From: Candidatus Gastranaerophilales bacterium
Lineage (GTDB): Bacteria; Cyanobacteriota; Vampirovibrionia; Gastranaerophilales; Gastranaerophilaceae
Reading direction: 5' to 3'
Assembly: GCA_944323655.1 (NCBI GenBank)
Contig: CALUTL010000011.1
Coordinates: 1 to 60,443 of the forward strand
DNA length: 60,443 bases
A model generated the notes under the pieces. That model made no database searches. It was not told the origin of the DNA and saw only the letters and a program-made list of their open reading frames with translations. A program made the position numbers and the translations under genes. Positions 43,562 through 53,320 of the stretch are shown piece by piece (position 1 is the stretch's first letter; each line of letters starts with the position of its first letter).

Positions 43562-44578
43562 ATGACAATAACAATATTAATTTTAATAGCAGTAATCCTT
43601 GCAGCATTAGCATTCGAATTTATAAACGGGTTTCACGATTGCGCAAACGCAATTGCAACGGTTGTTTCAACAAAAGTTCTGTCGCCCAAGCAAGCTGTGC
43701 TGTTTGGTGCAAGCCTTGAATTTATCGGAGCATTAACAGGAACTCACGTTGCAAAAACAATCGGAGCAGGGATTGTAAACGGAGAAATGGTTACATTAAC
43801 CGTAATCTTCTGTGCTTTATCGGCTGCAGTATTGTGGAATCTTTTGACCTGGTGGCTTGGGCTTCCGTCAAGTTCTTCACACGCTCTTATCGGCGGGCTT
43901 CTCGGCGCAACTATCGTAAAAGCAGGAGTTGAGGCCGTTCATGTTAAAACATTGATGGATAAAGTCATAATTCCAATGTTTACCTCGCCTGTACTTGGGT
44001 TTTGTGCAGGGTTTATGCTGATGCTGATTCTTGCCTGGGTAATTCTGATTACAAGGGCTCATCCTGATAAAATTAATAAAAAATTCCGCAAACTTCAGCT
44101 TTTATCGTCAGGCCTAATGGCACTAAGCCACGGTTCAAATGATGCGCAAAAAACAATGGGGATAATAACTCTTGCTCTCCTTGCAGGCGGAGTTCTCCAC
44201 AAAAGCCCGACGGGTGACTTTGAAATTCCTATTTATGTAATCCTTGCTTGTGCATTTACAATGGCAGCAGGAACTATGAACGGCGGATGGAAAATTATTA
44301 AAACAATGGGACATAAAATTATAAAACTGAAACCAATCCACGGATTTGCCGCAGAAACTTCAGCTGCAGGATTAATTTTAACAGCCTCCCATTTTGGAAT
44401 CCCTTTAAGCACTACCCACGTTATTTCTACGGCTATTATGGGAGTAGGTTCAACACTACACGCTCATGCAGTTAAGTGGAAAATCGTCGGTAATATTGTA
44501 ACTGCTTGGATTTTAACAATTCCAGCCTGCATGCTTTTGTCGGCTGCAATCTATTACGTAATTTACAAAATCTTTTAA
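43562..44578 (+). CDS. PiT-family inorganic phosphate transporter
   Basis: 338 residues, about ten membrane segments. The PiT signatures are FEFINGFHDCANAIATVVSTK near the start and GLPLSTTHVISTA-like FGIPLSTTHVISTAIMGVG near the end, with SHGSNDAQKTMG in the middle. A low-affinity cation-coupled phosphate carrier, in an operon with DUF47; the porin at 21.5 kb could supply the outer-membrane step. Confidence 0.95.
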   Translation: MTITILILIAVILAALAFEFINGFHDCANAIATVVSTKVLSPKQAVLFGASLEFIGALTGTHVAKTIGAGIVNGEMVTLTVIFCALSAAVLWNLLTWWLGLPSSSSHALIGGLLGATIVKAGVEAVHVKTLMDKVIIPMFTSPVLGFCAGFMLMLILAWVILITRAHPDKINKKFRKLQLLSSGLMALSHGSNDAQKTMGIITLALLAGGVLHKSPTGDFEIPIYVILACAFTMAAGTMNGGWKIIKTMGHKIIKLKPIHGFAAETSAAGLILTASHFGIPLSTTHVISTAIMGVGSTLHAHAVKWKIVGNIVTAWILTIPACMLLSAAIYYVIYKIF

Positions 44579-44588
44579 GGAATGAAAT

Positions 44589-44852
44589 ATGCCAGTACAA
44601 CCTATAAACGGAATTCAACAACCCTCGCAAACACGTAAATTTAAGCTTAATCCGGTATCATCAACAGGTTACGGAGCGCTTGCCGCCGGAACTTTAAGTG
44701 TCATTGCGGCTTCTGGCAAAAAAAACAAAACTCACAAATTCCTCGGATATCTGGCAGGCACACTTGCATTCGTTCATACAGGAATAATCCTCGGCACACG
44801 TTTTGCATCACAAAAGTTTTCCGCAAAATCCGCCCAAAATAAAATATCTTAA
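44589..44852 (+). CDS. Hypothetical small membrane protein
   Basis: 87 residues, 10 bases after the PiT gene, with AAGGAATGAAAT before it. Two hydrophobic stretches (STGYGALAAGTLSVIAAS and FLGYLAGTLAFVHTGIILGTRF) suggest a hairpin in the membrane. It ends overlapping the convergent recJ by 4 bases. Function unknown. Confidence 0.65.
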   Translation: MPVQPINGIQQPSQTRKFKLNPVSSTGYGALAAGTLSVIAASGKKNKTHKFLGYLAGTLAFVHTGIILGTRFASQKFSAKSAQNKIS

Positions 44853-47212
44853 ACAAGCGCAAGGGCTTCCGTATCATCTTCAAGAAGCGATTTTTGGAAT
44901 AATGTACATTCCTCTGCCATATCCATTACAAGCGCAAATTTTGAGTTGTGCAAAATCCCTTCCAAATTTGATATCCCATTGAATTTAATTCTATAATAAT
45001 CTGAATTTTTCTCTAAAATTTCTATAAATTCTGCTTCCTCAAACAGATTAAACATCAATTCTATAAGTTTAACGGATTTGCCAAGATGGCTTGCACACCT
45101 TAAAAGCTCTACTTTTCCGCCGTTGTTGTTTGCCGCAAATTTAAGCATGCCGGAAAACGTCTTCAAAAATTCTTCATCATCAAAATATTTAATTTCATAA
45201 TTCATCAAATGCACGCATTTCGGAGAAGTTTCTTCCATAATTCTGTCAAGAGTTTCCCTGTCAGCAGGGTAATCAAAAAACATAACCGCATCACAAGCAT
45301 GAAGATTTTCTCTTGAAACACATCTTTCAGTCAAAGCCTCATAAGGTTTAAGTTTATCTTTTATTGCCTTACTTTCCGCAAAAACAAGAATATCTTGTTT
45401 TGAAGTTTTTACGTAATCATTAACCTGAGGCAAAATATCAGTTTTCTTGCGGTGGTCGTAAATTTTAAATTTTAAAGCCTCCGCCTGATCCTCATCTTCA
45501 TCCTTCAAATAAGGTGAATGAATATCATCTACAATAAGCTGTACTGTTCTATTTCCCTGATATTCGTTAATCTGCGGATGAAATGCAACTTCAAACGGAT
45601 CACCTTTTGCAAGCGAAATATCTCCCTCACTCCAGCGAATACAATTAAATTCACTATTTCCAGAGGTCGCTGTAATTCTTAAGTGGTCTTTATTCTCACC
45701 CATAAGTCGTTTTTCTTTTACGCACAAATTTCTCAATACAAAAACAGGGCTTGGGTTTGATGCCCCGAAAGGCTCGAGCTTTGAAATCTCCTCAACCAAA
45801 TCAACTGTAATATCGTCAGGCGTAACCTCTAAATCTATACTTACAAAAGGTTTCAAATCTTTGCCTGTAGTCATTTCTTTAATTATTCGATTAAGATTTT
45901 CTTTAACAAGCTTAAAAGGAGTCTTATCAGGCGAAAACGACAACCCTGCCGCCATAGCATGCCCGCCGAATCCGTCAAGAAGTTCTCCGATTGCACTTAT
46001 TGCGTCATACAGGCAAACTCCCTCAATACTTCTTGCAGAACAGCGAATTTGCTTGGCTTCCTCATAATAAGTCATCAAAAATGTCGGTTTATAATATTTT
46101 TCAACTAATTTTGATGCTACAATCCCGATAATTCCGACTTTCCATTCAGGGTTAAACAAAATAATCGCAGGATTTTTATTGCCTTCTCTTTTAACCATTT
46201 CATCCGCCTGCAAAAACGTTTCCTGACAAAGTGTCTGACGAATTTTGTTAAACTCATTCAAACTTATAACCGCCATTTCTATTTCCTGTGGATTATCAGA
46301 AAGCATAACTTTTAATGCGGCTTCAACCGTATCAAGCCTTCCGGAAGCATTAATTCTGGGCGCAACTCCGAACGCTATCTGCTCTGATGTAACCCCATTT
46401 GACAGACTGTATCCCGCACTTTCCAGCAAACGTTTAAGCCCTAAATGTTTGCCCTTTGAAATTAAATCCAAACCCTTTAAAACAATATGCCGATTTTCAC
46501 CAATCAAAGGCACAATATCCGCAACAGTTCCGACCGCTGCGTAGGGAAGAATTTCCTGTATAAATTCTGATTTTTCGAATTTATTCAAAAGTGCCTGCGA
46601 TACCTTAAAAGCAACACCAACTCCGGCTAACAACGTTAAACTCGTAATCTCTTTTGCAGAAAGATTTTCGTCTAATGCATTCGGCGCTTTCGGGTTAATT
46701 ATGGCATAAGCCCTCGGCAATTCCTCAGGCGCCTCGTGGTGGTCGGTTATTATTACATCAATTTTAAAGCTGTTTATAAAATTAACCGCCTCAACGTCAC
46801 TAATCCCGCAATCAACAGTAATTATAACTTTCGGCTTAACTGTTGTCATTAATTTTACAAGCGCCTTTGTGTCAAATCCATGTCCCTGCTTTTCTCTGTC
46901 AGGTATAAAATAGTTTACGTCAGCTCCCAAATGCATAAGAGTTCTGTACAAAAGCGAAGTAGAAGTCACTCCGTCCGCATCAAAATCACCCCAAATTACA
47001 ATCTTCTCTTTATTTCCAATCGCATTTGACAGCCTGTCTATTGCTTTTTGCATATCGCAAAAAACATAAGGGTCTGAAAGCTTTGTCAAAAGCGGATTTA
47101 AAAATTCCTCAACCTCTTTTTCACCCTTAACCCCGCGCGTTGCAAGAAGCCGTCCGATTAAGGATTCTTGATTTGTAATATCACAGTCCTTTATTATCCA
47201 CTCTTTGTGCAT
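44849..47212 (-). CDS. recJ: Single-strand exonuclease RecJ
   Basis: 787 residues from ATG 47212, with GGAGGGG 8 bases upstream; a GTG three codons earlier overlaps that site. DHH motifs: GDFDADGVTS, VDCGISD, ITDHHEAPE, and later ARSIEGVCLYDAI and DGFGGHAMAAG of DHHA1. An OB-type domain follows. A further C-terminal region of about 200 residues is longer than in E. coli RecJ (577 residues). It degrades 5'-ended single-stranded DNA in recombination and mismatch repair. Confidence 0.96.
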   Translation of the reverse strand: MHKEWIIKDCDITNQESLIGRLLATRGVKGEKEVEEFLNPLLTKLSDPYVFCDMQKAIDRLSNAIGNKEKIVIWGDFDADGVTSTSLLYRTLMHLGADVNYFIPDREKQGHGFDTKALVKLMTTVKPKVIITVDCGISDVEAVNFINSFKIDVIITDHHEAPEELPRAYAIINPKAPNALDENLSAKEITSLTLLAGVGVAFKVSQALLNKFEKSEFIQEILPYAAVGTVADIVPLIGENRHIVLKGLDLISKGKHLGLKRLLESAGYSLSNGVTSEQIAFGVAPRINASGRLDTVEAALKVMLSDNPQEIEMAVISLNEFNKIRQTLCQETFLQADEMVKREGNKNPAIILFNPEWKVGIIGIVASKLVEKYYKPTFLMTYYEEAKQIRCSARSIEGVCLYDAISAIGELLDGFGGHAMAAGLSFSPDKTPFKLVKENLNRIIKEMTTGKDLKPFVSIDLEVTPDDITVDLVEEISKLEPFGASNPSPVFVLRNLCVKEKRLMGENKDHLRITATSGNSEFNCIRWSEGDISLAKGDPFEVAFHPQINEYQGNRTVQLIVDDIHSPYLKDEDEDQAEALKFKIYDHRKKTDILPQVNDYVKTSKQDILVFAESKAIKDKLKPYEALTERCVSRENLHACDAVMFFDYPADRETLDRIMEETSPKCVHLMNYEIKYFDDEEFLKTFSGMLKFAANNNGGKVELLRCASHLGKSVKLIELMFNLFEEAEFIEILEKNSDYYRIKFNGISNLEGILHNSKFALVMDMAEECTLFQKSLLEDDTEALALV

Positions 47213-47278
47213 GTTTTCCACCCCTCCGGTAATTAAATAATATCATGAAAATTGTTGCGGGCAATTTAACAGTTATAC

Positions 47279-47443
47279 TTTACAAAATTTTACAAAAATG
47301 TTATAATACTCATGCTATTGTCCCACTAGGGTTTTCAGATTTTGCAATTTGGAAAAATGGAAATTAAATTTAAGTTTCAATTAAATTTTGCCGTAAGTGG
47401 GTATATAAATAGTAAGCATATAGTATAAGGAAGGACTTTTGAA
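47279..47443 (+). promoter_or_regulatory. Promoter and long structured leader of the 47.4-kb gene
   Basis: TTTACA (47279-47284), a 17-base gap, then TGT-TATAAT with the -10 at 47302-47307. About 130 bases of untranslated leader follow. It has a perfect hairpin AAATTTAA (47366-47373) with TTAAATTT (47381-47388). An outer pairing CCCACT (47322-47327) with AGTGGG (47396-47401) encloses it. It is not a riboswitch class that I recognise. Confidence 0.5.
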
Positions 47444-47785
47444 ATGTCGATTGACCCCATCGATAACAAAAAAACTGTCTCGTTAGACCAAGGCGCAGAT
47501 TTGCCGGGATTTGATCTTGCAGATATTGATTTTGAAGCTATTGAACAAAGAGCCAGCATCTTTGTTAAAGACACCAAATTTGTGCCTGTTGATGAACAGG
47601 TTAAACTTGTAAGTGTTGAAAAAAACGGTATTATTTACGAAGATGACGGCAAAATGCAACTGGTAAACAGCCAAACAGAGCTTGCTGAAAACAAATTGGA
47701 TGATGATTTTAATCTTTCAGGATTTTTCGGCGGTTTCTTAGGCAGAAAGAGCATGTTCAGCAACAAGAAAAATAATATCGGCTAA
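47444..47785 (+). CDS. Hypothetical acidic protein
   Basis: 113 residues with a good site (GGAAGGAC). Acidic throughout (DLPGFDLADIDFEAIEQR), then VSVEKNGIIYEDDGKMQLV, and a Gly/Phe-rich end LSGFFGGFLGRKSMFSNKKNN. No signal peptide. Unrecognised; its strong promoter and long leader suggest regulated, possibly high, expression. Confidence 0.7.
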   Translation: MSIDPIDNKKTVSLDQGADLPGFDLADIDFEAIEQRASIFVKDTKFVPVDEQVKLVSVEKNGIIYEDDGKMQLVNSQTELAENKLDDDFNLSGFFGGFLGRKSMFSNKKNNIG

Positions 47786-47886
47786 TCTTTAAAAAAGATT
47801 TGAGGGAGGCTCCGTATTTTTAAAATCGGCGCTTAAGATTTGTTTTTTTATTTTAATATCAAAAAAACGATGACTTTAACCGGCCG

Positions 47887-48693
47887 TTATTTTGCGCATT
47901 CAAAACAAAAATGCTCAACTGCGGTTGCCCAACCGTCATTGTCTACGGTATCTGTTACAAAATCTGCGCATTCTCTTAGGGCTGGTGTCGAATTTCCCAT
48001 CGCAATTTTAATCCCGCCTGCTTTTAAAAGTTCAATATCATTATCCTGATCACCAATAGAGAGAATTTCCTCTTGCTTTATTCCCCACAAATCCTGCAAA
48101 AATTTTACGGCATTCCCTTTTGTCGCATCCTTATTGGCAATTTCGCAAAAATACGGGGTTGATTTTACTGTGTACAAATCAGGAAACATTTTGCCTAAAT
48201 CTTTGACCCAGCCGGTTACTCTGTCGGGATCGTCAAAATCTATCGCAAGAATTTTGTTTACGTTTTGAATTTTTAAAGTATCGAATTTGCAGATATGATA
48301 GTCTATAAATCTTGCATCAGTGTACTTTCTGATAGTTTCGGAATCTTTTTCAACATAAAGAACATCGTCCATATAAAGATTTATATGAATATCGTTTTCT
48401 CTTGCCCAGTCAATAATTTCTAAAGCTCTTTCACTGTTCATATCTTTTCTGTACAAAACTTTATCGGACTTATAAAATTCTTTAATCATCCCTCCTTGGT
48501 ATGAAACAATAGGCTCCCTTATCCCGAGTTCTTTAGCTATACCGATTGCGGCACAATGCATTCTGCCTGTAACTAGAACAACTTTTATTCCGGCTTCCTG
48601 AACCTTTTTTATTGTGTCTTTCACGTAAGGGCTGTATTCATAACTCCATTTTAAAAGAGTTCCGTCAACATCAGTTGCAACCATTTTTATCAT
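47887..48693 (-). CDS. Cof-type HAD-superfamily phosphatase
   Basis: 268 residues from ATG 48693. HAD motifs: ATDVDGTLL, VLVTGRM, KGNAVKFL and SIGDQDNDIELLKAGGIKIAMGNS. Members dephosphorylate sugar phosphates, FMN or similar small metabolites; substrate unknown. The ATG shares a base with the stop of the NUDIX gene upstream (TAATG), so the two are coupled. Confidence 0.92.
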   Translation of the reverse strand: MIKMVATDVDGTLLKWSYEYSPYVKDTIKKVQEAGIKVVLVTGRMHCAAIGIAKELGIREPIVSYQGGMIKEFYKSDKVLYRKDMNSERALEIIDWARENDIHINLYMDDVLYVEKDSETIRKYTDARFIDYHICKFDTLKIQNVNKILAIDFDDPDRVTGWVKDLGKMFPDLYTVKSTPYFCEIANKDATKGNAVKFLQDLWGIKQEEILSIGDQDNDIELLKAGGIKIAMGNSTPALRECADFVTDTVDNDGWATAVEHFCFECAK

Positions 48694-49226
48694 TATTCTA
48701 TCCCTCTCATTACCGCACAAACTGTCTTTGCGTCAGTAACCTCGTTATTTTTAACCATTTTTACAAGTTCGTCAATAGTGTATTCGTATTCAACTAAGAT
48801 TTCGCCCTCATCCGGATTTTCTCCGACAAACTCAAGGTCTGTCGCTTTATAAAGATACAACTTCTCATCGCTATACCCCGGAGATGTATAAATATAACCT
48901 AAATCCTTCCAGTTTTTAGCGATATAACCCGTTTCCTCCTGCAATTCTCTTTTGGCAGCTTCAAAAGGATCCTCTCCCTTTTCAAGTTTGCCCGCAGGAA
49001 GCTCTAAAAGCGCCTGCTTCAAAGGATATCGAAATTGCTTAACCATCAAAACCTTTTTAACACCGTCTTTTTCCCGAATTGCAAGAATTACAACCCCGCC
49101 TGAATGCTCTACAACTTCTCTATAAGAAGTTTTGCCCGTCGAAAGCTCAACTTCATCTTTATACACAGTTATAATCTTGCCGTCATATACAACTTTGCTG
49201 TCTAAAGTTTTTTCGATTAATTCCAT
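48693..49226 (-). CDS. NUDIX hydrolase, ADP-ribose pyrophosphatase type
   Basis: 177 residues from ATG 49226, with AAGGTGGG upstream. The NUDIX box is GKLEKGEDPFEAAKRELQEETGY. The surrounding VEHSGGVVILAI, QFRYP and TSPGYSDEKLYLY match ADP-ribose pyrophosphatases of the NudF/YqkG type. It cleaves ADP-ribose to AMP and ribose 5-phosphate. Lies between the Xer recombinase and HAD genes. Confidence 0.93.
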   Translation of the reverse strand: MELIEKTLDSKVVYDGKIITVYKDEVELSTGKTSYREVVEHSGGVVILAIREKDGVKKVLMVKQFRYPLKQALLELPAGKLEKGEDPFEAAKRELQEETGYIAKNWKDLGYIYTSPGYSDEKLYLYKATDLEFVGENPDEGEILVEYEYTIDELVKMVKNNEVTDAKTVCAVMRGIE

Positions 49227-49276
49227 ACCCACCTTCTTTTCCAAAATTTTAGCATAAAAACATAAACTTTTTTAAC

Positions 49277-50194
49277 CTAAGCTCTCGGATGAGATTCTGA
49301 GTAAACTTCCTTCAAATGCTGGGTTGAAACGTGGGTGTATATTTGGGTGTTAGAAATGCTTGCATGCCCGAGAAGCTCCTGTACAACCCTTAAATCCGCA
49401 CCGTTTTCTATCAGGTGAGTCGCAAAACTGTGACGAAATACGTGGGGGGTAACTTTTTTAGGCAGCGCAATTTTTTCAACGGTTTCATTAATTACGTTTC
49501 GGATTGTCTTAGTTTGAAGCCTATAACCAGTATTGTTTATAAAAACCGGCGAACTTTCACTTACGTCTTCTAGCGGAAAACCTTTCGGGATTAAGGCTCT
49601 TGCGGTATTAATGTACCTTTCAAGATAAGATTTTGCCCTGTCTGTCACAAGAATAATTCTTTCCTTTGCGCCTTTACCGAAAACCCTTATTTCGTTATGT
49701 TCAAGATTTAAATCCCCGAAATTCAGCCCGCTTAATTCCGAAACACGCATACCTGTCGCCCAAAGAAGCTCTAAAATAGCACGGTTTCTAAAGCCGGATG
49801 GAGTCTCCATTTTCACATTATTTAAAATTTCTTCCACCTCATCCGGTGTCAAAAACTTTGGCAACGATTTCGGACGTTTGGGGGATGTAAGGTTCATCGC
49901 AGGATTTGAGTCAACTTTTCTTTCGCGGTAAAGATATTTATAAAATGTTCTTATTGACGCAATTTTTCTGGCAATGGTATTTTTTTTGTAATTAAACTTT
50001 TGTATGAAATGTAAGTATTCCCTAACTTTAGAAAAGTTCACATCCTCGCACGACTCCTCACCCATCCATAACAAAAAGTCTAAAACATCCGCACAGTATG
50101 CTTTTGCAGTATGTTTTGAAAAGTTTTTCTCTACAATTATGTACGATTTGAAGTCTTCCAAATCTTGTTTTGAACTTGAATTTAAACCCATCAT
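49277..50194 (-). CDS. Tyrosine recombinase, XerC/XerD-like
   Basis: 305 residues from ATG 50194, with AAGGC upstream. It has a SAM-like core-binding domain (DFKSYIIVEKNFSKHTAKAYCADVLDFL) and a catalytic domain. The catalytic residues are Arg in ATGMRVSEL, Lys in VFGKGAKER, HVFRHSFATHL, LLGHASISNTQIYTHV with the Tyr nucleophile. The size and chromosomal operon with metabolic genes fit a housekeeping dimer resolvase rather than a mobile-element integrase. No dif-like site was identified. Confidence 0.93.
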   Translation of the reverse strand: MMGLNSSSKQDLEDFKSYIIVEKNFSKHTAKAYCADVLDFLLWMGEESCEDVNFSKVREYLHFIQKFNYKKNTIARKIASIRTFYKYLYRERKVDSNPAMNLTSPKRPKSLPKFLTPDEVEEILNNVKMETPSGFRNRAILELLWATGMRVSELSGLNFGDLNLEHNEIRVFGKGAKERIILVTDRAKSYLERYINTARALIPKGFPLEDVSESSPVFINNTGYRLQTKTIRNVINETVEKIALPKKVTPHVFRHSFATHLIENGADLRVVQELLGHASISNTQIYTHVSTQHLKEVYSESHPRA

Positions 50195-50296
50195 TTGCCT
50201 TATTGCTTTTTTATAAAAGATATTATACAATAACATTAAAAGTTTTAGAATAGTTAGAGTCGTATTTTAAAAAAAAGTTGTAATGCAGGAGATAAG

Positions 50297-52105
50297 ATGA
50301 ATTGTAAAAAAGTATTAATTGCTTCAATGATTTTCGCAAATATCCTATGTGCATCCAATGCTTATGCTGCCCAGGAATTACAGGCGCAAGTCACAAAAGC
50401 CCAAAAAAGTTACACAAGTATAGAAAAACTGATTGAATACAATCACTATGATGAAGCTGATAAAAAAATCAGTGAACTTTTAAACAAAAAACCCGATGAT
50501 ATCGAGCTATTAGCCCTCAGATGTATTTCAAGAGCAAAACAGCATAAGCTTGCACCTGCTCAGGAAGAACTTGACAGGCTTATGCCCAAATACCCTAACA
50601 ATGCTCAACTTCATTACGCACAGGGTATAGTTTATTTGATGAGAACAACTTCTTCTGACGTTACATACATCAGGGATACAAGAAATTTAATTGAAAATGC
50701 GATAAAAGAATTCGTAGCAGCCGTAAATGCTGACAGTAATTACTATCAAGCATACAACGCAATGGGTGTTGCAACTTTAAGACTCGGCAACAAAAAAGAT
50801 GCCAGAGAACTTTTCCAAGTTGCTATGCAGATTAACCCCCAATATGCAACTGCTTATGATAACATGGGCAACCTTGAACTTATCGAAGGAAACCTGACTG
50901 AAGCTGAAGACTACTTTAACAAATCTCTAAAACTTAACTCACATAACCCGACAACAATGTACCACTTAGGACAAGTTGCGGTTCGCCAACGTGATTTCAA
51001 CAAGGCTCTTACTTGGCTTAACCATTCAATTCACATGCATCCGATGTCATCACCTGCTTTGACATTACAGGGTGAATGCTATTTAATTCAAGGAAACCAA
51101 GCCGCTGCAATTAATTCGTTCAAAAAAGCGATTACGGTAAAACCTGAAAACTCACGTCCTTATGTAAACCTTGCAAATATTTACGAAAGACGTGCTGATG
51201 AAGAATTTGCAATGGAACAGTTAAAAACCGTTCTTACAATTAACCCGAATTACGTTGACGGTATTATGAGAGTTGCTGATATGTCGCTTCATACAAGAAA
51301 ATATGAACAGGCGCTTGATTATTATACAAGACTGCTTGATGACAGCAAATACGGTGACCGTGCTATTATCGGACTTGCAAATACTTATTACGAAATGTCT
51401 AAAGATCGTGCCGATAGTGACAGCATGACAACCAATAAAGAATTATATCTTGCTTACGAATACATAAATAAAGCAATCGAAAGAACTCCGGATGATTTGG
51501 AACTTCACCTTGCAAAAATTAAACTTGCAAGATTAACTCACCAGCTTCCGATGTCAACAGAAAGCTTGAATTATATTGTTCAGTCAGCTTCAAACAGCCT
51601 TATGGACAGCGTAATCAAGGGTGAAGCTTACCTGACACTCGGCAGAGAAAAAGATGCTGTTTATACATTTGAAAATGCAATTAATTTTGCGGATGAAGTC
51701 GACGATCAATTATACTTGGCAGAAATTCTTGTACACAACAAACAATTCAGAACTGCCCGCTTAGCTTTGAAGAAAGTTCTAATGCAGGATCCTGATAACG
51801 TAATTGCTAAAAACAGCCTTGCATACATTGATCTTTGCGAAACTAAATCAAACGAATTCTTTGATGTTGCACAAAGACAATATACAGAAAAGAATTACGC
51901 ATCAGCAATTGAATACTGCAACCGTGCGATTGACTTCTACCACAACAGCGGCCCGATTGCTAAGTTAAAAGCAATGGCTTACGAAGCTGAAGGCAACTAT
52001 CAAGGTGCTATCAAATATTATAATCAGTACCTTGCATATACCCCGAATGCAACTGACAGAGAAGCAATTCTCAAGAAAATGAGTAAATTTCAATCAAAAA
52101 TGTAA
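50297..52105 (+). CDS. Exported TPR-repeat protein
   Basis: 602 residues. The signal peptide (MNCKKVLIASMIFANILCASNAYAAQ) is followed by around a dozen tetratricopeptide repeats; YQAYNAMGVATLRLGNKKDARELFQVAMQINPQYATAYDNMGNLEL is the clearest pair. TPR arrays scaffold protein complexes. A location in the periplasm or at the outer membrane fits the signal. It may serve pilus assembly or envelope organisation, but nothing here proves it. AGGAG supports the start. Confidence 0.88.
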   Translation: MNCKKVLIASMIFANILCASNAYAAQELQAQVTKAQKSYTSIEKLIEYNHYDEADKKISELLNKKPDDIELLALRCISRAKQHKLAPAQEELDRLMPKYPNNAQLHYAQGIVYLMRTTSSDVTYIRDTRNLIENAIKEFVAAVNADSNYYQAYNAMGVATLRLGNKKDARELFQVAMQINPQYATAYDNMGNLELIEGNLTEAEDYFNKSLKLNSHNPTTMYHLGQVAVRQRDFNKALTWLNHSIHMHPMSSPALTLQGECYLIQGNQAAAINSFKKAITVKPENSRPYVNLANIYERRADEEFAMEQLKTVLTINPNYVDGIMRVADMSLHTRKYEQALDYYTRLLDDSKYGDRAIIGLANTYYEMSKDRADSDSMTTNKELYLAYEYINKAIERTPDDLELHLAKIKLARLTHQLPMSTESLNYIVQSASNSLMDSVIKGEAYLTLGREKDAVYTFENAINFADEVDDQLYLAEILVHNKQFRTARLALKKVLMQDPDNVIAKNSLAYIDLCETKSNEFFDVAQRQYTEKNYASAIEYCNRAIDFYHNSGPIAKLKAMAYEAEGNYQGAIKYYNQYLAYTPNATDREAILKKMSKFQSKM

Positions 52106-52115
52106 TAATTTATAA

Positions 52116-52144
52116 CGGGTTTCGTGAAGTTTTTGCGAAACCCG
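52116..52144 (+). terminator. Hairpin after the TPR gene
   Basis: CGGGTTTCG (52116-52124) pairs with CGAAACCCG (52136-52144). No T run follows, so it may mark an RNA 3' end rather than stop transcription alone. Confidence 0.5.
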
Positions 52145-52214
52145 CTTAAAATAAAATCAGAAAAGAAATTATTAGGGATATTTAACCGGATTTAAGAACT
52201 AAGCTGGAATAGCT

Positions 52215-52478
52215 ATGCAGACAAAGAAAAAATTTGACATCAGAAAGACATTTGAAGTATTTTTACGTGAACCTTTAAGCATATTAAAAGTAGGGTTGTT
52301 TCAGATTGTGCATCTTGAGACAAACATTTTTAACCAAAAAGCCGTAAATGTTGACTTTTTGGATGATAAAACTCAAATTACAGTTGTAAATAATGAAAAA
52401 ATGTACAATTTATTTCAAACGGTTTTACTAAAAAGACGCCTAAAAGAGCAGCAGGAAAAGGCACTTTCTACAAGGTAA
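52215..52478 (+). CDS. Small hypothetical protein
   Basis: 87 residues, basic and mixed alpha/beta: RKTFEVFLREPLSILKVGLFQIVHLETNIFNQKAVNVDFLDDKTQITVV. It precedes engB by 26 bases and is probably co-transcribed. No ribosome binding site is strong. Unrecognised. Confidence 0.65.
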   Translation: MQTKKKFDIRKTFEVFLREPLSILKVGLFQIVHLETNIFNQKAVNVDFLDDKTQITVVNNEKMYNLFQTVLLKRRLKEQQEKALSTR

Positions 52479-52504
52479 TCAAATAAGGGCAAGTCGGAGG
52501 AAAC

Positions 52505-53071
52505 ATGAAATTTTTACAGGCTGAATTTATAATAAGTGCTGAAAAACTAAGTCAGTGTCCGGATTTTACGCTGCCCGAATATCCGCTTTTGGGGCGGTCA
52601 AATGTTGGGAAAAGCTCATTTATAAACGGGCTTGCGAATCGAAAGAACCTTGCAAAAACTTCAAACACCCCCGGGAAAACACGACTTATTAACTTTTTCA
52701 ATTTTTCGGATAAATTTATGATAGCGGATTTACCGGGATATGGTTATGCAAAGGTATCGAAAGAAGCGCAAAACCGCTGGCAGAAATACTTGGAAGAATA
52801 TCTTCTTAACCGAAAGCAAATAAAATCTTTAATCCAACTGATTGACGCACGCCATGATGTTCAGAAAAACGATTTGCAGATGAGAGAGTGGGTTAAGGCT
52901 TATAATCTTCCGATAGTCACGATTTTGACCAAAATGGATTACGTTCCAAAATCAAAAACCCTGAGTGTTGTTAAAAAAATCGAAAAAGAACTTGGCGAAA
53001 TTGTCTTACCCTTCAGCGCCGTCGACAACAGGTATAATGAAAAAGTTTTTGATTTTCTTTTAAGAGAATGA
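52505..53071 (+). CDS. engB: Ribosome-biogenesis GTPase EngB (YsxC)
   Basis: 188 residues. G1 GRSNVGKSSFING, G2 TSNTPGKTRLINFF, G3 IADLPGYGYAKVSK, G4 LTKMD, G5 FSAVDN. The LPGYGYA motif is specific to EngB. It helps assemble the large ribosomal subunit. CGGAGG lies just before the ATG. Confidence 0.96.
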   Translation: MKFLQAEFIISAEKLSQCPDFTLPEYPLLGRSNVGKSSFINGLANRKNLAKTSNTPGKTRLINFFNFSDKFMIADLPGYGYAKVSKEAQNRWQKYLEEYLLNRKQIKSLIQLIDARHDVQKNDLQMREWVKAYNLPIVTILTKMDYVPKSKTLSVVKKIEKELGEIVLPFSAVDNRYNEKVFDFLLRE

Positions 53072-53198
53072 TAAATTTGCGTACAAATTTAATTTAGTAT
53101 TTAGTTCCGACGTACCTTTCAATTTTAAATAGTCGTGAAATTTTATTAAAATAAAATTTTGCGACAATAACGGAATAAAAAAATGTAATTTTAAATAA

Positions 53199-53291
53199 CT
53201 GCCCTTCACGGAGTGAGCAAGCATTGTTTTGTTTCACAACTTCAAAAGCGAGCTTTGTCTGAGTAGTAGGGTGCGTCGGAAACGACGCACC
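53199..53291. repeat. Dispersed repeat, internally deleted copy G
   Basis: The left 65 bases match copies A and E up to GCGAGCTTTGTCTGAG (ending near 53264). The sequence then jumps to TAGTAGGGTGCGTC and the terminal hairpin (53270-53291, GGAAAC loop), with the whole right half missing. A clean end-retaining deletion. Confidence 0.85.
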
Positions 53292-53320
53292 GCACTTAAT
53301 TACAAAAATTATTTAAAAAT

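Noticed and set aside
49277-50194. Mobile-element integrase
   Set aside because: The recombinase is in an operon with NUDIX and HAD housekeeping genes, is of Xer size, and has no att-like repeats or cargo next to it.
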